64,000 bases of DNA from Persicaria tinctoria. Lineage: Eukaryota; Streptophyta; Magnoliopsida; Caryophyllales; Polygonaceae. The stretch is from NCBI GenBank assembly GCA_037127255.1, contig JBANSL010000004.1:30036467-30100466 (forward strand), in the 5' to 3' direction. Shown here one piece after another: positions 36,197 through 47,181 of this stretch (the first letter of the stretch is position 1; the number at the start of each line of letters is the position of its first letter). The translations under genes and the position numbers were made by a program. The notes under the pieces were generated by a model. That model worked only from the letters and a program-made list of their open reading frames with translations. It had not been told where the DNA came from and did not search any database.

Positions 36197-39100
36197 AGAT
36201 CTGCTTTTGGAATTGCAGGGGTATAGGAAAAAAAAACTTTTTGGACGGAAATTGATTCTATGTGTAAAAATGAGCATATTCAATTTCTGGCTCTAGCAGA
36301 AACTAAATCAGAAATAATTCCTGACGACAAGCTGTGGAAAAATGTTGGATTTGATGAAGTGGTCTGGTCGCCGGCGACAGGTCGATCCGGTGGTATTGGT
36401 GTCCTATGGAAATCCTACCAATTACTAAACTTTTCGATCTCCGTTGCTTTTCACTTACCGCGTATAATTGGCCTCAGACTTGATAGCTTGATTGAGGGGT
36501 TTCCTATCCTTGTCCTTTTCGTCTATGCCCCTCCGGATCCTAATGAAAAAGAACCGTTTTGGGTTATGTTAAAATCAATTGTGATTGACTCACCCATCCC
36601 GTGTGTAGTTTTAGGTGATCTAAATGAAATTATATGTTGTGCCGATAAGCTCGGTGGTGCCTCTACCCGAACTTCTAGGTTCACTAGACTTCTCTCCTTC
36701 AAAAATGATTGTTCACTAATAGACCTCCCCACCTTTGGAAATGCATATACTTGGAGGAAGAATTCGGATGAAAATTTCAACATCCGTGAAAAACTCGATC
36801 GAGTGCTTGTTCACCAACAGGTTATCGAAAAATTTCCTAATTTGATCACATATAACGGAGCTTTCTCAACCTCAGATCACTGCCCAATATCAATATCTTT
36901 TGAGGTCGACTCTACTGTTAAAGCTCCGCCTTTCAAGTTTGAAAATGCCTGGCTACTTCGAAAAGATTTCCGCAATATAGTTAAACAATCCTGGAGGGCC
37001 AATTGCCCGGGATCTGCCATGTTTCAATTAATGTTTAAACAAAAAATCCTTAAAAAGAAGGCAAAGGAATGGAATAAAATGACTTTTGGAAACATTTTCC
37101 GCCAATTGAAAGAGGTGGAGTCTGAGCTCCTGCACATTCAATCCACTGGCCCGGGGATAAATGTTCAAGCAAACTACAATAAGGAGAAGTGCCTCATAAA
37201 AAAGAAGGAGAAACTTCTACTCTTCCAAAAAACTTTTTGGAACCAAAGAGCCAAAACCAAACATCTTAAGCTCTCCGATTCCAACACAGCTTATTTTCAC
37301 CGAGTGGCGTCAGGGAGAAGGCATAGGAAACAAATACGTAACATCGTTTCTTGCACTGGAACTTTGGTTGTAGGCGAGGAAAATGTACGGAATGAGATTA
37401 AAGAGGAATTCGACAAAAGATTTCAGAAAGAACCGATAGATGATAGGCTCCTAAACGAGTTGTTGGAGCTAATACAACCATCGATTACACATGAGGATAA
37501 CAATTTCCTTGTGCAACTACCATCTAACATGGAGATTAAAACTGCAGTTTTCAATTTAGGGAAAAATAAATCCCCGGGTCCTGATGGCTTCACAGCTGAA
37601 TTTTATAAAAAATATTGGGATATAGTAGGTACATCCGTAATCCAAGCAGTTAAAGGTTTCTTCCATTCCGGAAAAATGCTTAAACAAATAAATCACACAT
37701 TCATCTCCCTTCTTCCAAAAAGAGAAAATCCGACTGCCACCTGTCATTACCGCCCAATCAGCTTATGTTCCAATATATACAAAGTTATATCCAAAATCTT
37801 GACTGATAGAATGAAAACGATTATTGGGAAACTTATCCACCCTCTGCAGGGTGCTTTTGTATCTGACAGGGCTATTCAAGATAATGTCCTGATAGCTCAC
37901 GAAATTTTTCACTCCTTCAGATCTCGGAAGGGTCGTGAGGGATGGTTAGCAATAAAACTAGATATGGAAAAAGCATACGATAGAGTCGACTGGAATTTCA
38001 TAAAAAAGGTACTTGGGAGATTTGGTTTCCACGATACATTTATTTCATGGGTTATGGAATGTATCACGACGGTATCTTTCTCAGTGTTAGTCAACAATGG
38101 TCCTACTGACCTGATCTTCCCGTCCAGGGGTCTCCGTCAGAGGGACCCGATTTCCCCATTCCTATTTATTTTAGGCGCTGAGATTCTGGCCCGGAATCTC
38201 TCTGCTGAGGCAAGACTGGATAAAACCCACATCGACTTCCCGATTGGAAAACACGGCCCCCAGATTCCATTCCTCTCCTTCGCAGATGACATCATAATTT
38301 TCTCTAAAGGTGGTTTGAATGCTGGGCGCAAAGTGAAGTCGATTGTAGATTCATATTGTAAAGTTTCGGGCCAAAAGGTCAATTACCATAAATCTAGTTT
38401 CCAAGCTACGAGAGGCATCACTAACCATAGGATCCTAGAACTGCACAACTGTCTTAATATTACAAATGAAAACTCAATAGAGAAATATCTTGGTTGCCCT
38501 ATTATCAATGGGCGGGTGACCAAAAATACTTTCGAAGAAATCATTTGTAAGTCTAAAGAACAACTGAGTAAATGGAGGGCCAACGCCCTTTCTCAACAAG
38601 GACGCGCTATCTTAATCAACTCCAATCTTTCTGCTAAGCCACTACACTTTATGCAGAATTTTATGCTCCCTGCGACAATGCACAAAGAACTTGACCAGAT
38701 AAACCGTACTTTCTTTTGGAACAAGGATCTTCAGTACCGCCCACTAATTAGCTGGGATAGGATTTGCAAACCGAGGCATTATGGGGGTCTCGGGATTCGG
38801 AAATCTAGTGACATGAATATGGCTCTCCAAATGAAGCTTCTTTGGAAGATTCTGGCTGAGCCTAGTAATGTATGGGTCTCGTTGATCAGACACAAGTACC
38901 TTTGCTCTGCTAGCATTTTCGAATACAAAAAAATTGGGTCAACCTCCTGGCAATGGTCTAAGCTCGCAACTCTAATTAACAAATTTAAGTCGGGGCTTAT
39001 TTGGTCGGTAGGAAATGGGAAATCAATTAAATTTTGGACTGATAATTGGATCACAACTTCTTCCTTGTCTTCCATGGAAGATTGCCCTCAAAATTATAAT

Positions 39101-39525
39101 CAAGAGGAGACTGTGAGTGATTACATCATGGGGGGAAGATGGTGGAAGGAAAAACTCCAGAGCGCACTACCTAACTGCTTGGTACGTGAAATTCTCGACA
39201 TTCCGCTACCCGCCTCGCAATTTGAGGACCGGCTATACTGGTGGCCCGATAGGGAGGGCTGGTTTTCCACTGCTAGTGCATACAAATTGATAACTGCCCA
39301 GTCAACACTTCTCCTTGACAATAATGCCTGGATATGGAAGGCTAATATTCCCCCGAAGATTAAAAATTTTCTTTGGAAAGTTTCACAGGATGGCCTTCCA
39401 ACTGCTTCTAGGCTATCTTGTCGGGGAACGTCTGTCCCGACAACCTGTTCTTTATGTAATGGGGGCCCCGAGGACGAGGTCCACCTTTTACTAGAGTGTC
39501 AGTTTATACGAGCGATCCATCAATT
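36193..39525 (+). CDS. LINE ORF2: AP endonuclease, reverse transcriptase, zinc-binding domain
   Basis: The polyprotein nicks target DNA and copies LINE RNA at the nick. The likely start is ATG 36193, reading MKICFWNCRGIG, the standard endonuclease N-terminus. A run of nine A at 36228-36236 then shifts the frame (eight would keep it open), and the long frame is clear from 36260. Counting from that ATG, the endonuclease covers about residues 1-220 with LALAETKS, GDLNEI and the catalytic SDHCPI. The reverse transcriptase follows, with CHYRPISLCS, the palm motif FADD at residues 674-677 (38279-38290), and GLRQRDP where GLRQGDP is usual. A C-terminal zf-RVT-like region ends in CSLCNGG and HLLLEC. 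The frame is lost in a run of 13 C at 39526-39538, after which RNase H continues in another frame. Confidence 0.9.
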
Positions 39526-39539
39526 CCCCCCCCCCCCCA

Positions 39540-40323
39540 AATCCAATCAACTATTGCTTGCATGATTGTCCAGTCTCGGGACATCAAGCCCATTTTGTCG
39601 TTTATTGGGAAGAATCTTAACTCGTCGGCGCTGGAAAGCCTTGCTTTCTCTTGGTGGTCTACTTGGTATATTAGAAATCAATATTTGTTTCAGCGGGTGG
39701 CCATTCCGCAAAAAGACAAAGTATTACGTCTCATTAAATCGCACATAGACAACTGGAAAAAGACATCTGTGGTTGAGGCTGATTTTGAGGAGGAGGTTAG
39801 TCATTTTATCCCCAAAATTCGAAATCAGAATAAAAAACAAAAAAATATTTCTTGGCGCAAGCCACCGTGGGGTACGCTAAGGCTCAATTTCAATGGATCA
39901 TCACTTACAAATAACGAGAGCACTGCTGGGGCCATTATCAGAGATTGGGAGGGACAACTAGTATCAGTGTGTCACAAGAAACTAGGCAAACAACGTCCTC
40001 TCACTGCGGAAGCTCTCGCTCTCAAAGTGGGAATCCAACACGCTCGTCAACTCAATATAGACAAAATTCAAATCGAAGGTGACTCTAAGATAATCATTGA
40101 TCACTTAAATAGGAAAACCAAATGCCCTTGGGAAATTGAAATGATCCTTTCTGATGTACAAATTCTGCTATCGACTGTGAAAGAAGTCTCCTTCTTTCAT
40201 GTTCCTCGTATGGGCAATAGAGTGGCTGATAAGGTTGCACACCTTTGTCACTCTGCCCGAGGAGTCGATATTAAAAATGATTCAGGTCTTCTGGACCTCA
40301 TCCGCAAGGATGCTGCCGGGTAG
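39540..40323 (+). CDS. LINE RNase H domain, out of frame with ORF2
   Basis: This frame is the C-terminal continuation of ORF2, separated by the 13-C run; the open frame itself reaches back to 39496. Plant L1 elements carry an RNase H that removes RNA from the RNA/DNA hybrid. Visible blocks are LRLNFNGSS, LTAEALALK, IEGDSKIIID and GNRVADKVAHL, giving E, D and D of the DEDD active site. The first catalytic Asp, normally in a FDGS motif, is Asn here (codon AAT), so the domain should be inactive. A long linker with conserved WWSTW and RNQ precedes it. The poly-A tail follows about 30 bp after the stop. Confidence 0.88.
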
Positions 40324-40398
40324 AGTCTTTCTCACCCGAAATCTTTCCTAATAAAAAAAACAAAAAAAAAAAAAAAAAAAAAAGTTTGAGATGGAAGT

Positions 40399-40624
40399 CT
40401 TAAAGTTACACCGCCCTAGAGCAGCCGATGAATTGCGAACGAGACACTGCTTTTCTTCACTTATCTCACGTGTAAAGTTGATTATCTGACTGTTACTTCA
40501 TCACTTATCTTTCTATTTTTCTTTTAATCAACTCAATTTTAATCAAACACGTGTACAAAAGCCAAAAGCAACCGATATTTTTTTTTTCTGACAAAGGTAA
40601 GACACTTCATCCAATCACGTCCTT
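40399..40624. other. Spacer, nothing recognised
   Basis: Short mixed-composition sequence between the LINE target site and a truncated LINE tail; no feature seen. Confidence 0.4.
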
Positions 40625-40868
40625 TCAGATTGGGAAAGTCGACAGGAGATTCTGAAATGATTGGCATTTTCCACTTAATTAAGATTTGTCATGTGTTTCG
40701 GGAAGCTAACCAAGTTGCGGACCGCTTATCGCATCTAAACGTTGCTTTTCCATATATAGCCATCTGGCTCCTGACGACTCAGCGCTTCGTGAGTTCATCC
40801 GTTCGGATACCCCTGGCTTATAGGGGTTTCCCCCATAGCCAAATTATTTTCGGTTCAAAAAAAAAAAT
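40625..40868 (+). pseudogene. 5'-truncated LINE tail (RNase H end)
   Basis: A + frame from 40630 reads ICHVFREANQVADRLSHL, the last helix and final catalytic Asp region of plant LINE RNase H. It then slips frame before the usual C-terminus (an LREFIRSDTPG-like phrase appears in another frame). An A run at 40857-40867 looks like its poly-A tail. No TSD was found, so the 5' boundary is approximate. Confidence 0.7.
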
Positions 40869-41251
40869 TGCCACCCAATTGCTTATGTCGTCTATTGGTG
40901 GAGATCTCTTACTCCACTACATACACCACTTTCTACAACACAAAAATATTTTGACTTTTATTTAATATTAAAAAAAAATTAAAAGTTATATTTATATTAC
41001 TAACATCTATTTTTATATATTCATACAATTTTATTTTGAAAAATCATGTTTTAAATTTTTTAATAATTATAATTTGTTAAATATTGTCTTTTTAATTTTT
41101 AAAAATTATAAAAAATGATTTTTTAAAACTAAATTTTATAAATATATAAAATTAGATGTTAGTAAGATAAATATAATTTTTATATTTTTTTAAGATCAAA
41201 TAATGTTAAATATTTTTTTTATTGTAGGGACTGGAGTATAGAATGGATTAC
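40869..41251. other. AT-rich spacer, no gene
   Basis: The sequence is mostly A/T homopolymer stretches. A self-complementary section at 40970-41200 may be an eroded MITE. Nothing can be named. Confidence 0.4.
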
Positions 41252-41260
41252 GACATCTTC

Positions 41261-41861
41261 TCTTTTTTTTTTTGGGCTGGGAAAATGGGAGGTTAACCCT
41301 CCCACCTCAAAGAGGTAAACTTTATTTAAATAGTAAGTAAGAAATTACAAAACACATAGTCTGGATTTAAGACCCCTTTGGCATCATCGCTCAACGGTAC
41401 GATCGAGGCCACGGGAGATTCCAATAGAAAATGACAACCAATAGGTAAAGAGCAAGCGAAGGTTGCAATGGTGGTCCGCAACCGAGTTAGCTTCACGATA
41501 GGCATGGAGAAATCGGACAGACCAATCTCTACGAAGGAAGTTGTGGCAGCGGTCCACCAAGCCGAAAAGTGGGTGCCAGAGCTTCACCTTCTTCGCAATA
41601 AAGTTGATAACAATCTCCGAGTCGGTCTCGATAATCACTTTCTTGTGTTCCTGTTCCCAAGCAAGCTCCAGCCCTTTGATTATACCCCAACATTCAGAAC
41701 TTGGAACCCAGCAAGATCCCAAGTCGACAGCAAATCCCCCGCACCATTTCGCATCAGCATCCCTAGCCTAATGGCTCCTCCAGCTGCTGCGCGAACGCTG
41801 TCACGAAGGGCTCCGTCAGTATTCACCTTGATCCAGCCCTTGATCTAGCCCTTCGGAGTAG
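41261..41861 (-). mobile_element. 5'-truncated LINE on the - strand with RNase H remnant
   Basis: Read on -, the sequence begins KGWIKVNTDGALRDS (first RNase H Asp block), slips frame, then reads GSCWVPSSECWGIIKGLELA and IIETDSEIVINFI, then REANSVADHHC. It ends in a 3' leader and a poly-A tail seen as a T run at 41263-41273. GACATCTTC stands at 41252-41260 and 41862-41870, part of a 13/15 matching TSD (GATTAC against GAGTAG upstream). It is a different LINE subfamily from the full-length one. Short + frames over it are antisense shadows. Confidence 0.85.
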
Positions 41862-41870
41862 GACATCTTC

Positions 41871-42113
41871 ACTAGCCATCTATTGACAATTAAATGAATG
41901 TAAATGGACAAATTTGCCCCTCTTCCTTAAGCATAAACCCAAAGTCCAATGCATCTTCATGTTCGGTCATGGAAAACGGTTAAAGATGTTCGTATGAAAG
42001 GAAGGATGCCTGCTAGCTAGGACTTATAATCATTTGAAAACAAGCATTCAAGTCAATTTCTCACCACAATAGTGTAAGGTTTTTTTTTTTTTTTTAATGA
42101 AGTTTGGGTTTTA
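41871..42113. other. Spacer before the MULE, nothing recognised
   Basis: Sequence of mixed composition with a T run at about 42080-42095. No gene or repeat boundary is seen. Confidence 0.4.
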
Positions 42114-42169
42114 GAAAGGGTGTTGTTAACCGCACCACAAAAAAGTTGGTGGGACACCCAAAAAGATTT

Positions 42170-42485
42170 TACACTTCTGTGTTTTAAAAACGGAAGTTGT
42201 GCTATATTAATTATTTATTTGTTTTTATTTTTTGGAAAATATAATACATAACTTCCGTGTTTAAAAAATGGAAGGTCAAATCAATTTTATACCTTCCGTT
42301 TTTAAAACACGAGAGAAGAAAACTACTTTTTGCCTTCCGTTTTTAAAAATCGAAAGAACAAATTTACTTTTTGCCTTCCGTTTTTAAAAATCGGAAGGAC
42401 AAATCTACTTTTTGCCTTCCGTTTTTGAAATACGGAAGTTCAAAATAACGGTTTGCCTTCCGCGTTTAGAAAACGGAAGGGTAAG
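42170..42485. repeat. Left subterminal palindromic repeats of the MULE
   Basis: At least six copies of a unit like CTTCCGTTTTTAAAAACGGA, alternating with spacers such as CAAATTTACTTTTTGC. Each unit is its own inverted repeat, so the region can fold into serial hairpins. Confidence 0.85.
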
Positions 42486-42730
42486 CTTTTATTTTATTTT
42501 ATTTTCGGTCAAAAAGGGGTATGAATATATGACGAATATGCTCGATAACGTGTATTTTGCCCTAGTTGCGCCGAACTCCATAGATGAATGTCAAACCACA
42601 CATCAAATGGTAACGAAGGAGTCAACAATAATTTTCAGGTATTTATGAACTTTTATAGTATAATTTAATGATAATATTGATTCAATTCGTGAAATTTGAT
42701 TATTTTCAACTCTATTTCAATTGTTTTCAG

Positions 42731-43684
42731 TTTGATAGAATGAACATTGTTGGATTTGATTATTCGCCTTGTTTTGCGAATAATTATTATTGGAGGGATA
42801 GAAAATCGATGTTAGAATGGGCTCGACAGATTGCTTTTGTGAACAACTTTGTTCTCACAATTGCAAAATCTTGGAATAGCTCGGCAACCCGATATGGCTC
42901 AGTATATCTTGGATGTGAAAAATATGGAGAAAATAGAAATCGTAAGAAGAAAATTAGAGGTGTTGATGTACCAGTAATAGTCTCGCGGGATGGAAGGTCT
43001 AAAAAAATAATTGTCCATTTTTGTTGTATGGTTGGGAAGCCGAAAGAAATGTATGGCGGCTGAAAGTGGAGTGTGGTATGCATAACCATAAACTGCCTCC
43101 TAGACTGCAAGGTCATCAGATGGTGGGACGATTGACGAATGAGGAGGAGATACAACTAGTGAAAGATTTGACATTTTGAGGGGTAAAGCCAATTCCCCTT
43201 CTTGCGACATTGAAAAATACTTTCAAGGAGAATTTGAGTACGAGACAACAAATCTATAATGCAAGGGCGAGAATCAAGAAGAATGAGATGCAAAATATGA
43301 CCCCAATGCAACACCTCCACAATATTCTCGCGTATCGAAAATTCACTTTCAGTGACAGGCTTCGTCCCGATGGGTCTTTGCAAGACTTAGCATTTGCTCA
43401 TAAGGATTCACTAGAGTTGTGGAAGAAATTCTCATACGTCATGATTATGGACGCAACCTATAAGACCAACAGGTAAGCTTAAGTTTTAATAATGTAGACA
43501 ATATTCTAATTTTATTGTTTGTAATTGAATCATATAATTTAGTAAATGACTATGATCTAGGTACGATTTGTCGTTGTTTGAGATAGTTGGGCTAACAAGC
43601 ACTGAGATGACGTTTAATGTGGGATTTGCATTCTTGGGTGATGAAACTGAAATGACATGGTTCAAAAGTTTGTTATGTCGATGA
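42731..43684 (+). pseudogene. MULE transposase, N-terminal half, broken
   Basis: The fragment encodes the start of a Mutator-type transposase. After a CAG acceptor, exon 42731-43472 reads a FAR1/WRKY-like N-terminal region (WARQIAFVNNFVLTIAKS, LGCEKYGE), then a zinc-binding stretch (VWRLKVECGMHNHKL). The MULE entry follows: LATLKNTF, QQIYNARARIK and VMIMDATYKTNR, whose Asp is the first catalytic residue of the DDE domain. An intron 43473-43560 with GTAAGC and CTAG ends joins R/Y correctly into YDLSLFEIVGLTSTEMTFNV (43561-43684). Lesions are a frame slip near 43040, TGA at about 43180 where a codon is expected, and an early stop at 43682-43684. The catalytic C-terminal half is missing. Confidence 0.85.
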
Positions 43685-44051
43685 AATGATATAAATATGG
43701 TTTAGTATTGTTGATCGTTGAGTTTAATGATATAAATATGGTTCAAAAGTTTTGAATGCTGGTTCGCAAAAAGCCAATAAACCTTTCTTTTGCATTCAAC
43801 GATAAGTTTTGAATTTCACTTAAAATTAAAGTTTTGATTTGTTTTATTTATATTTATTTTTCTTCCTCTGTACCATGACTTTTAAGTTAGTTAGCAAAAT
43901 TGAATCCCCATTATTTTATACGTCCTCTAAATTATTTTGTTTTTATGTTCTGTTTAGGTTAATTGTTTGAGAATATATCGGTTTATCTCTCATATACTTT
44001 TATACAAGTTTAACATTGGCAAATTTGCTAAAATGACCCTCTTGGGTGAAA
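43685..44051. other. MULE interior remnant
   Basis: AT-rich sequence with a repeated ATGATATAAATATGGTT phrase (about 43686 and 43728). It leads to the family C target site; no coding sequence is seen. Confidence 0.45.
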
Positions 44052-44056
44052 CCCTT

Positions 44057-45230
44057 TGATGTGACCGTAGTCGCCCATGAGCTCGCTTCTTTTTTCCTAC
44101 AAAAGTTTGTCTTCATAGCAGAACATCAACTTTCATTTGTGAAGACTGTTTGGCGACACCTCAGTGTTTTGACTCGTTCTGGATCTATAAAATTCCGATT
44201 GAAGCCGATGAGCACTTGTTGGAAAGATATTTTAAGTGGCTACAACTTTATTGAAGGATTCAATCGTCAATTCAGCTTGGAAGATGGTCGAAATCGGGGA
44301 TCTTCGCAGCAACCCAAAATTCTAGCAGCTCATCTGAAGTGCAATAAATAAAGACGGAATGAATTCAATAAGGTCGGATTAAATGACGGGGCTTTAGGGA
44401 TTTCCGACCTTCCATCTCTTTGATGGCAACGAAGACCATTCGTTCTCCCCCATTATGGTTGTCCATCTTTCCGTCATAAATCTCGGAAACCCGTTCGTAT
44501 TATCCGTCATTAGTTTATTGATTTATTTTAATTTCTTTTATTTCTCATAGCATCCATATTTTCCTATATAAAGGGATGTAAGAACCTTTTTTAAGATAAG
44601 TTGAATTTTGAGAAAAAATGAGCCTTTTAGCTTCCTGTGATTCGGGTTAAGAATCTCGTTCTTAGGTTAGAGGCCGGGAACAAAACCTTTCGGTGAGAGG
44701 CTGAAGGAGATTCCTTAGTGAGAGACGACGGAATCAAAGGGTCGGAAACACTCGGAGTGCGAGGCCGAGAGTGTGGAAGATCGAGTGTTGGAGATAGCTC
44801 GGAGTGCGAGGCCGAGAGCGATCTTGCATCACATATCCCTCAACCCCATACCCCTTTTTTACCACCATTCTAAGGCCTTCCACAGCCCCATTATCACCCT
44901 TAATCCTACCCAAAACGTCACTCCCAAAACAGCCCTCAATACCTCTCAAACGAACCCAATTTCGGAATCCTCTCTGCACATGCGACGTCTCGGTAAAACT
45001 CAGTTTTCCGCTTCGTCTTACATCCGATTGACGAGATCTGCCCCAATCCGCGCCCGCGACTTCAAGATCTACAAAAGTAGTACTCGCACGTTTCCAGAAA
45101 CATAGCCAATCGACGGGAAATCGGCAATCTTTGCCGGTTGATCTGCTGCTCCAGAACTGCCAACAACTTCCCGACTTCTCGGAACTCTCGTCGCCGGTCC
45201 TTTTGCTCGAACATGGGTCCGAGCACGTCA
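44057..45230 (+). repeat. Family C LTR 1
   Basis: It starts TGATGTGACCGTAG and ends GAGCACGTCA. It contains a TATATAAAG box at 44565-44573 and a tandem CTCGGAGTGCGAGGCCGAGAG phrase after about 44750. The block at 44195-44263 is shared with the family D LTR in opposite orientation (see findings). Confidence 0.92.
44565..44573 (+). promoter_or_regulatory. TATA box of family C LTR
   Basis: TATATAAAG, about 510 bp into the LTR, with AT-rich sequence upstream and a purine-rich leader downstream. Identical boxes are at 46469-46477 and 48373-48381. Confidence 0.65.
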
Positions 45231-45232
45231 AG

Positions 45233-45244
45233 TGGTATCAGAGC
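45233..45244 (+). other. Family C primer-binding site, copy 1
   Basis: TGGTATCAGAGC lies two bases after LTR 1, as in family A. The second copy is at 47137-47148. No primer site follows LTR 3. Confidence 0.92.
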
Positions 45245-45277
45245 AACGACAAGGGTTCCTCAATTTTTCGTGTCAAA

Positions 45278-46255
45278 ATGTTGAAGAAAACGAGTTCAAA
45301 GCCTTTGTCCGAAGAGTACATCCGATGGGCTATTCGAGCCTATGATGATGGGTATCTTCGTTGGAGTGACATGGATGGGGCTACATATGATGTAGTTGAT
45401 CAAGAGCTCCGTAGGAGATATCGAAGGAGGAGGGCTCGAGAGGATGAGGCTCGGCATAAGAAGAAGGCTGAACCACCTTGGCAAGAGATCCGCAAGCTCG
45501 CGGAAGACTCAATTCAACAAGTACGGGAAATGCGAAAAGTCGTCAACATATTGGGGTCAACGCTATCGAAGCCCATAACAGCCCCACCTCCCTCTTCAAA
45601 GAAGAGATCCTCTACCTTCATGGGGGAAGAACTTGAGATTGAAGAAGGCAAGTCCACTGATGTCCATAGTGAGATTGCGAAGGTCCACCCTGAGCTTAAG
45701 AAAGATGACGAAGTCATCCAAATTCCCAAGGTTGGGCTTTTCATGAAGGATAAACGAATGCCAACTGACATGCCTACCTTTCTGAATTTCATGTCAAGTA
45801 AGTGGTTAGATTCAACTTCTTTCATTCCGTCTTGCTTGCCTTTCACGATTGAAGAAGAAGAAGGGATTCAAGATCCGTTCAAGGAAGAAGAAGAATCTCC
45901 AAAGAAATCGCTCATTTCAATCACGGATTCGAGGACGAATCCTTTTCAAGGGGAGGAGGATGATGTTACCGTAGTCGCCCATGAGCTCGCTTCTTTTTTC
46001 CTACAAAAGTTTGTCTTCATAGCAGAACATCAACTTTCATTTGTGAAGACTGTTTGGCGACACCTCAGTGTTTTGACTCGTTCTGGATCTATAAAATTCC
46101 GATTGAAGCCGATGAGCACTTGTTGGAAAGATATTTTAAGTGGCTACAACTTTATTGAAGGATTCAATCGTCAATTCAGCTTGGAAGATGGTCGAAATCG
46201 GGGATCTTCGCAGCAACCCAAAATTCTAGCAGCTCATCTGAAGTGCAATAAATAA
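45278..46255 (+). CDS. Family C interior protein, copy 1 (325 aa, runs into LTR 2)
   Basis: The start ATG 45278 is chosen because the second copy has an in-frame stop just upstream of the same ATG; in copy 1 the frame happens to be open back to 45131, across the primer site. Residues 1-227 are interior-encoded: SEEYIRWAIRAYDDGYLRW, an Arg/Lys-rich basic stretch, a probable helix (EIRKLAEDSIQQVREMRKVV), then an acidic C-terminal half. Just before the purine tract the phrase DSRTNPFQGEEDD resembles the tail of plant Ty3/Gypsy polyproteins, so the interior may be a gag-like start joined to a pol tail (inference). The last ~98 residues are LTR-encoded. No protease, RT, RNase H or integrase is present. 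Confidence 0.7.
   Translation: MLKKTSSKPLSEEYIRWAIRAYDDGYLRWSDMDGATYDVVDQELRRRYRRRRAREDEARHKKKAEPPWQEIRKLAEDSIQQVREMRKVVNILGSTLSKPITAPPPSSKKRSSTFMGEELEIEEGKSTDVHSEIAKVHPELKKDDEVIQIPKVGLFMKDKRMPTDMPTFLNFMSSKWLDSTSFIPSCLPFTIEEEEGIQDPFKEEEESPKKSLISITDSRTNPFQGEEDDVTVVAHELASFFLQKFVFIAEHQLSFVKTVWRHLSVLTRSGSIKFRLKPMSTCWKDILSGYNFIEGFNRQFSLEDGRNRGSSQQPKILAAHLKCNK
45948..45960 (+). other. Family C polypurine tract
   Basis: AAGGGGAGGAGGA directly precedes LTR 2, the expected plus-strand primer. The second copy is at 47852-47864. Confidence 0.85.
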
Positions 46256-47134
46256 AGACAGAATGAATTCAATAAGGTCGGATTAAATGACGGGGCTTTA
46301 GGGATTTCCGACCTTCCATCTCTTTGATGGCAACGAAGACCATTCGTTCTCCCCCATTATGGTTGTCCATCTTTCCGTCATAAATCTCGGAAACCCTTTC
46401 GTATTATCCGTCATTAGTTTATTGATTTATTTTAATTTCTTTTATTTCTCATAGCATCCATATTTTCCTATATAAAGGGATGTAAGAACCTTTTTTAAGA
46501 TAAGTTGACTTTTGAGAAAAAGTGAGCCTTTTAGCTTCCTGTGATTCGGGTTAAGAATCTCGTTCTTAGGTGAGAGACCGGGAACAAAACCTTTCGGTGA
46601 GAGGCTGAAGGAGATTTCTTAGTGAGAGACGACGGAATCAAAGGGTCGGAAACACTCGGAGTGCGAGGCCGAGAGTGTGGAAGATCGAGTGTTGGAGATA
46701 GCTCGGAGTGCGAGGCCGAGAGCGATCTTGCATCACATATCCCTCAACCCCATACCCCTTCTTTACCACCATTCTAAGGCCTTCCACAGCCCCATTATCA
46801 CCCTCAATCCTACCCAAAACGTCACTCCCAAAACAGCCCTCAATACCTCTCAAACGAACCCAATTTCGGAATCCTCTCTGCACATGCGACGTCTCGGTAA
46901 AACTCAGTTTTCTGCTTCGTCTTACATCGGATTGACGAGATCCGCCCCAATCCGCGCCCGCGACTTCAAGATCTACAAAAGTAGTACTCGCACGTTTCCA
47001 GAAACCTAGCCAATCGACGGGAAATCGGCAATCTTTGCCGGCTGATCTGCTGCTCCAGAACTGCCAACAACTTCCCGACTTCTCGGAACTCTCGTCGCCG
47101 GTCCTTTTGCTCGAACATGGGTCCGAGCACATCA
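45961..47134 (+). repeat. Family C LTR 2 (shared by both interiors)
   Basis: It is the 3' LTR of the first unit and the 5' LTR of the second. It starts TGATGTTACC where the others start TGATGTGACC, and ends GAGCACATCA. Confidence 0.92.
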
Positions 47135-47181
47135 AGTGGTATCAGAGCAACGACAAGGGTTCCTAAATTTTTCGGGTCAAA

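Larger units (their letters stand above)
34404..40383 (+). mobile_element. L1-type LINE, near full length
   Basis: A non-LTR retrotransposon of about 6 kb with 5' leader, upstream ORF, endonuclease/reverse transcriptase ORF, RNase H and a 3' A-rich tail (about 40350-40383). The 15-bp duplication GTTTGAGATGGAAGT stands at 34389-34403 and 40384-40398, with one more A shared. A perfect TSD and a full-length body mean a fairly recent insertion by target-primed reverse transcription. Three lesions are visible: an A-run frameshift near 36230, a C-run frameshift near 39526-39538, and loss of the first RNase H catalytic Asp. As it stands it is unlikely to move on its own. Confidence 0.93.

Noticed and set aside
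41468..41848. 126-codon + frame
   Set aside because: It is the antisense shadow of the - strand LINE RNase H remnant.
44734..45231. 165-codon - frame repeated in all three family C LTRs
   Set aside because: It lies in the LTR leader, overlaps + frames in the same DNA, and has no known domain.
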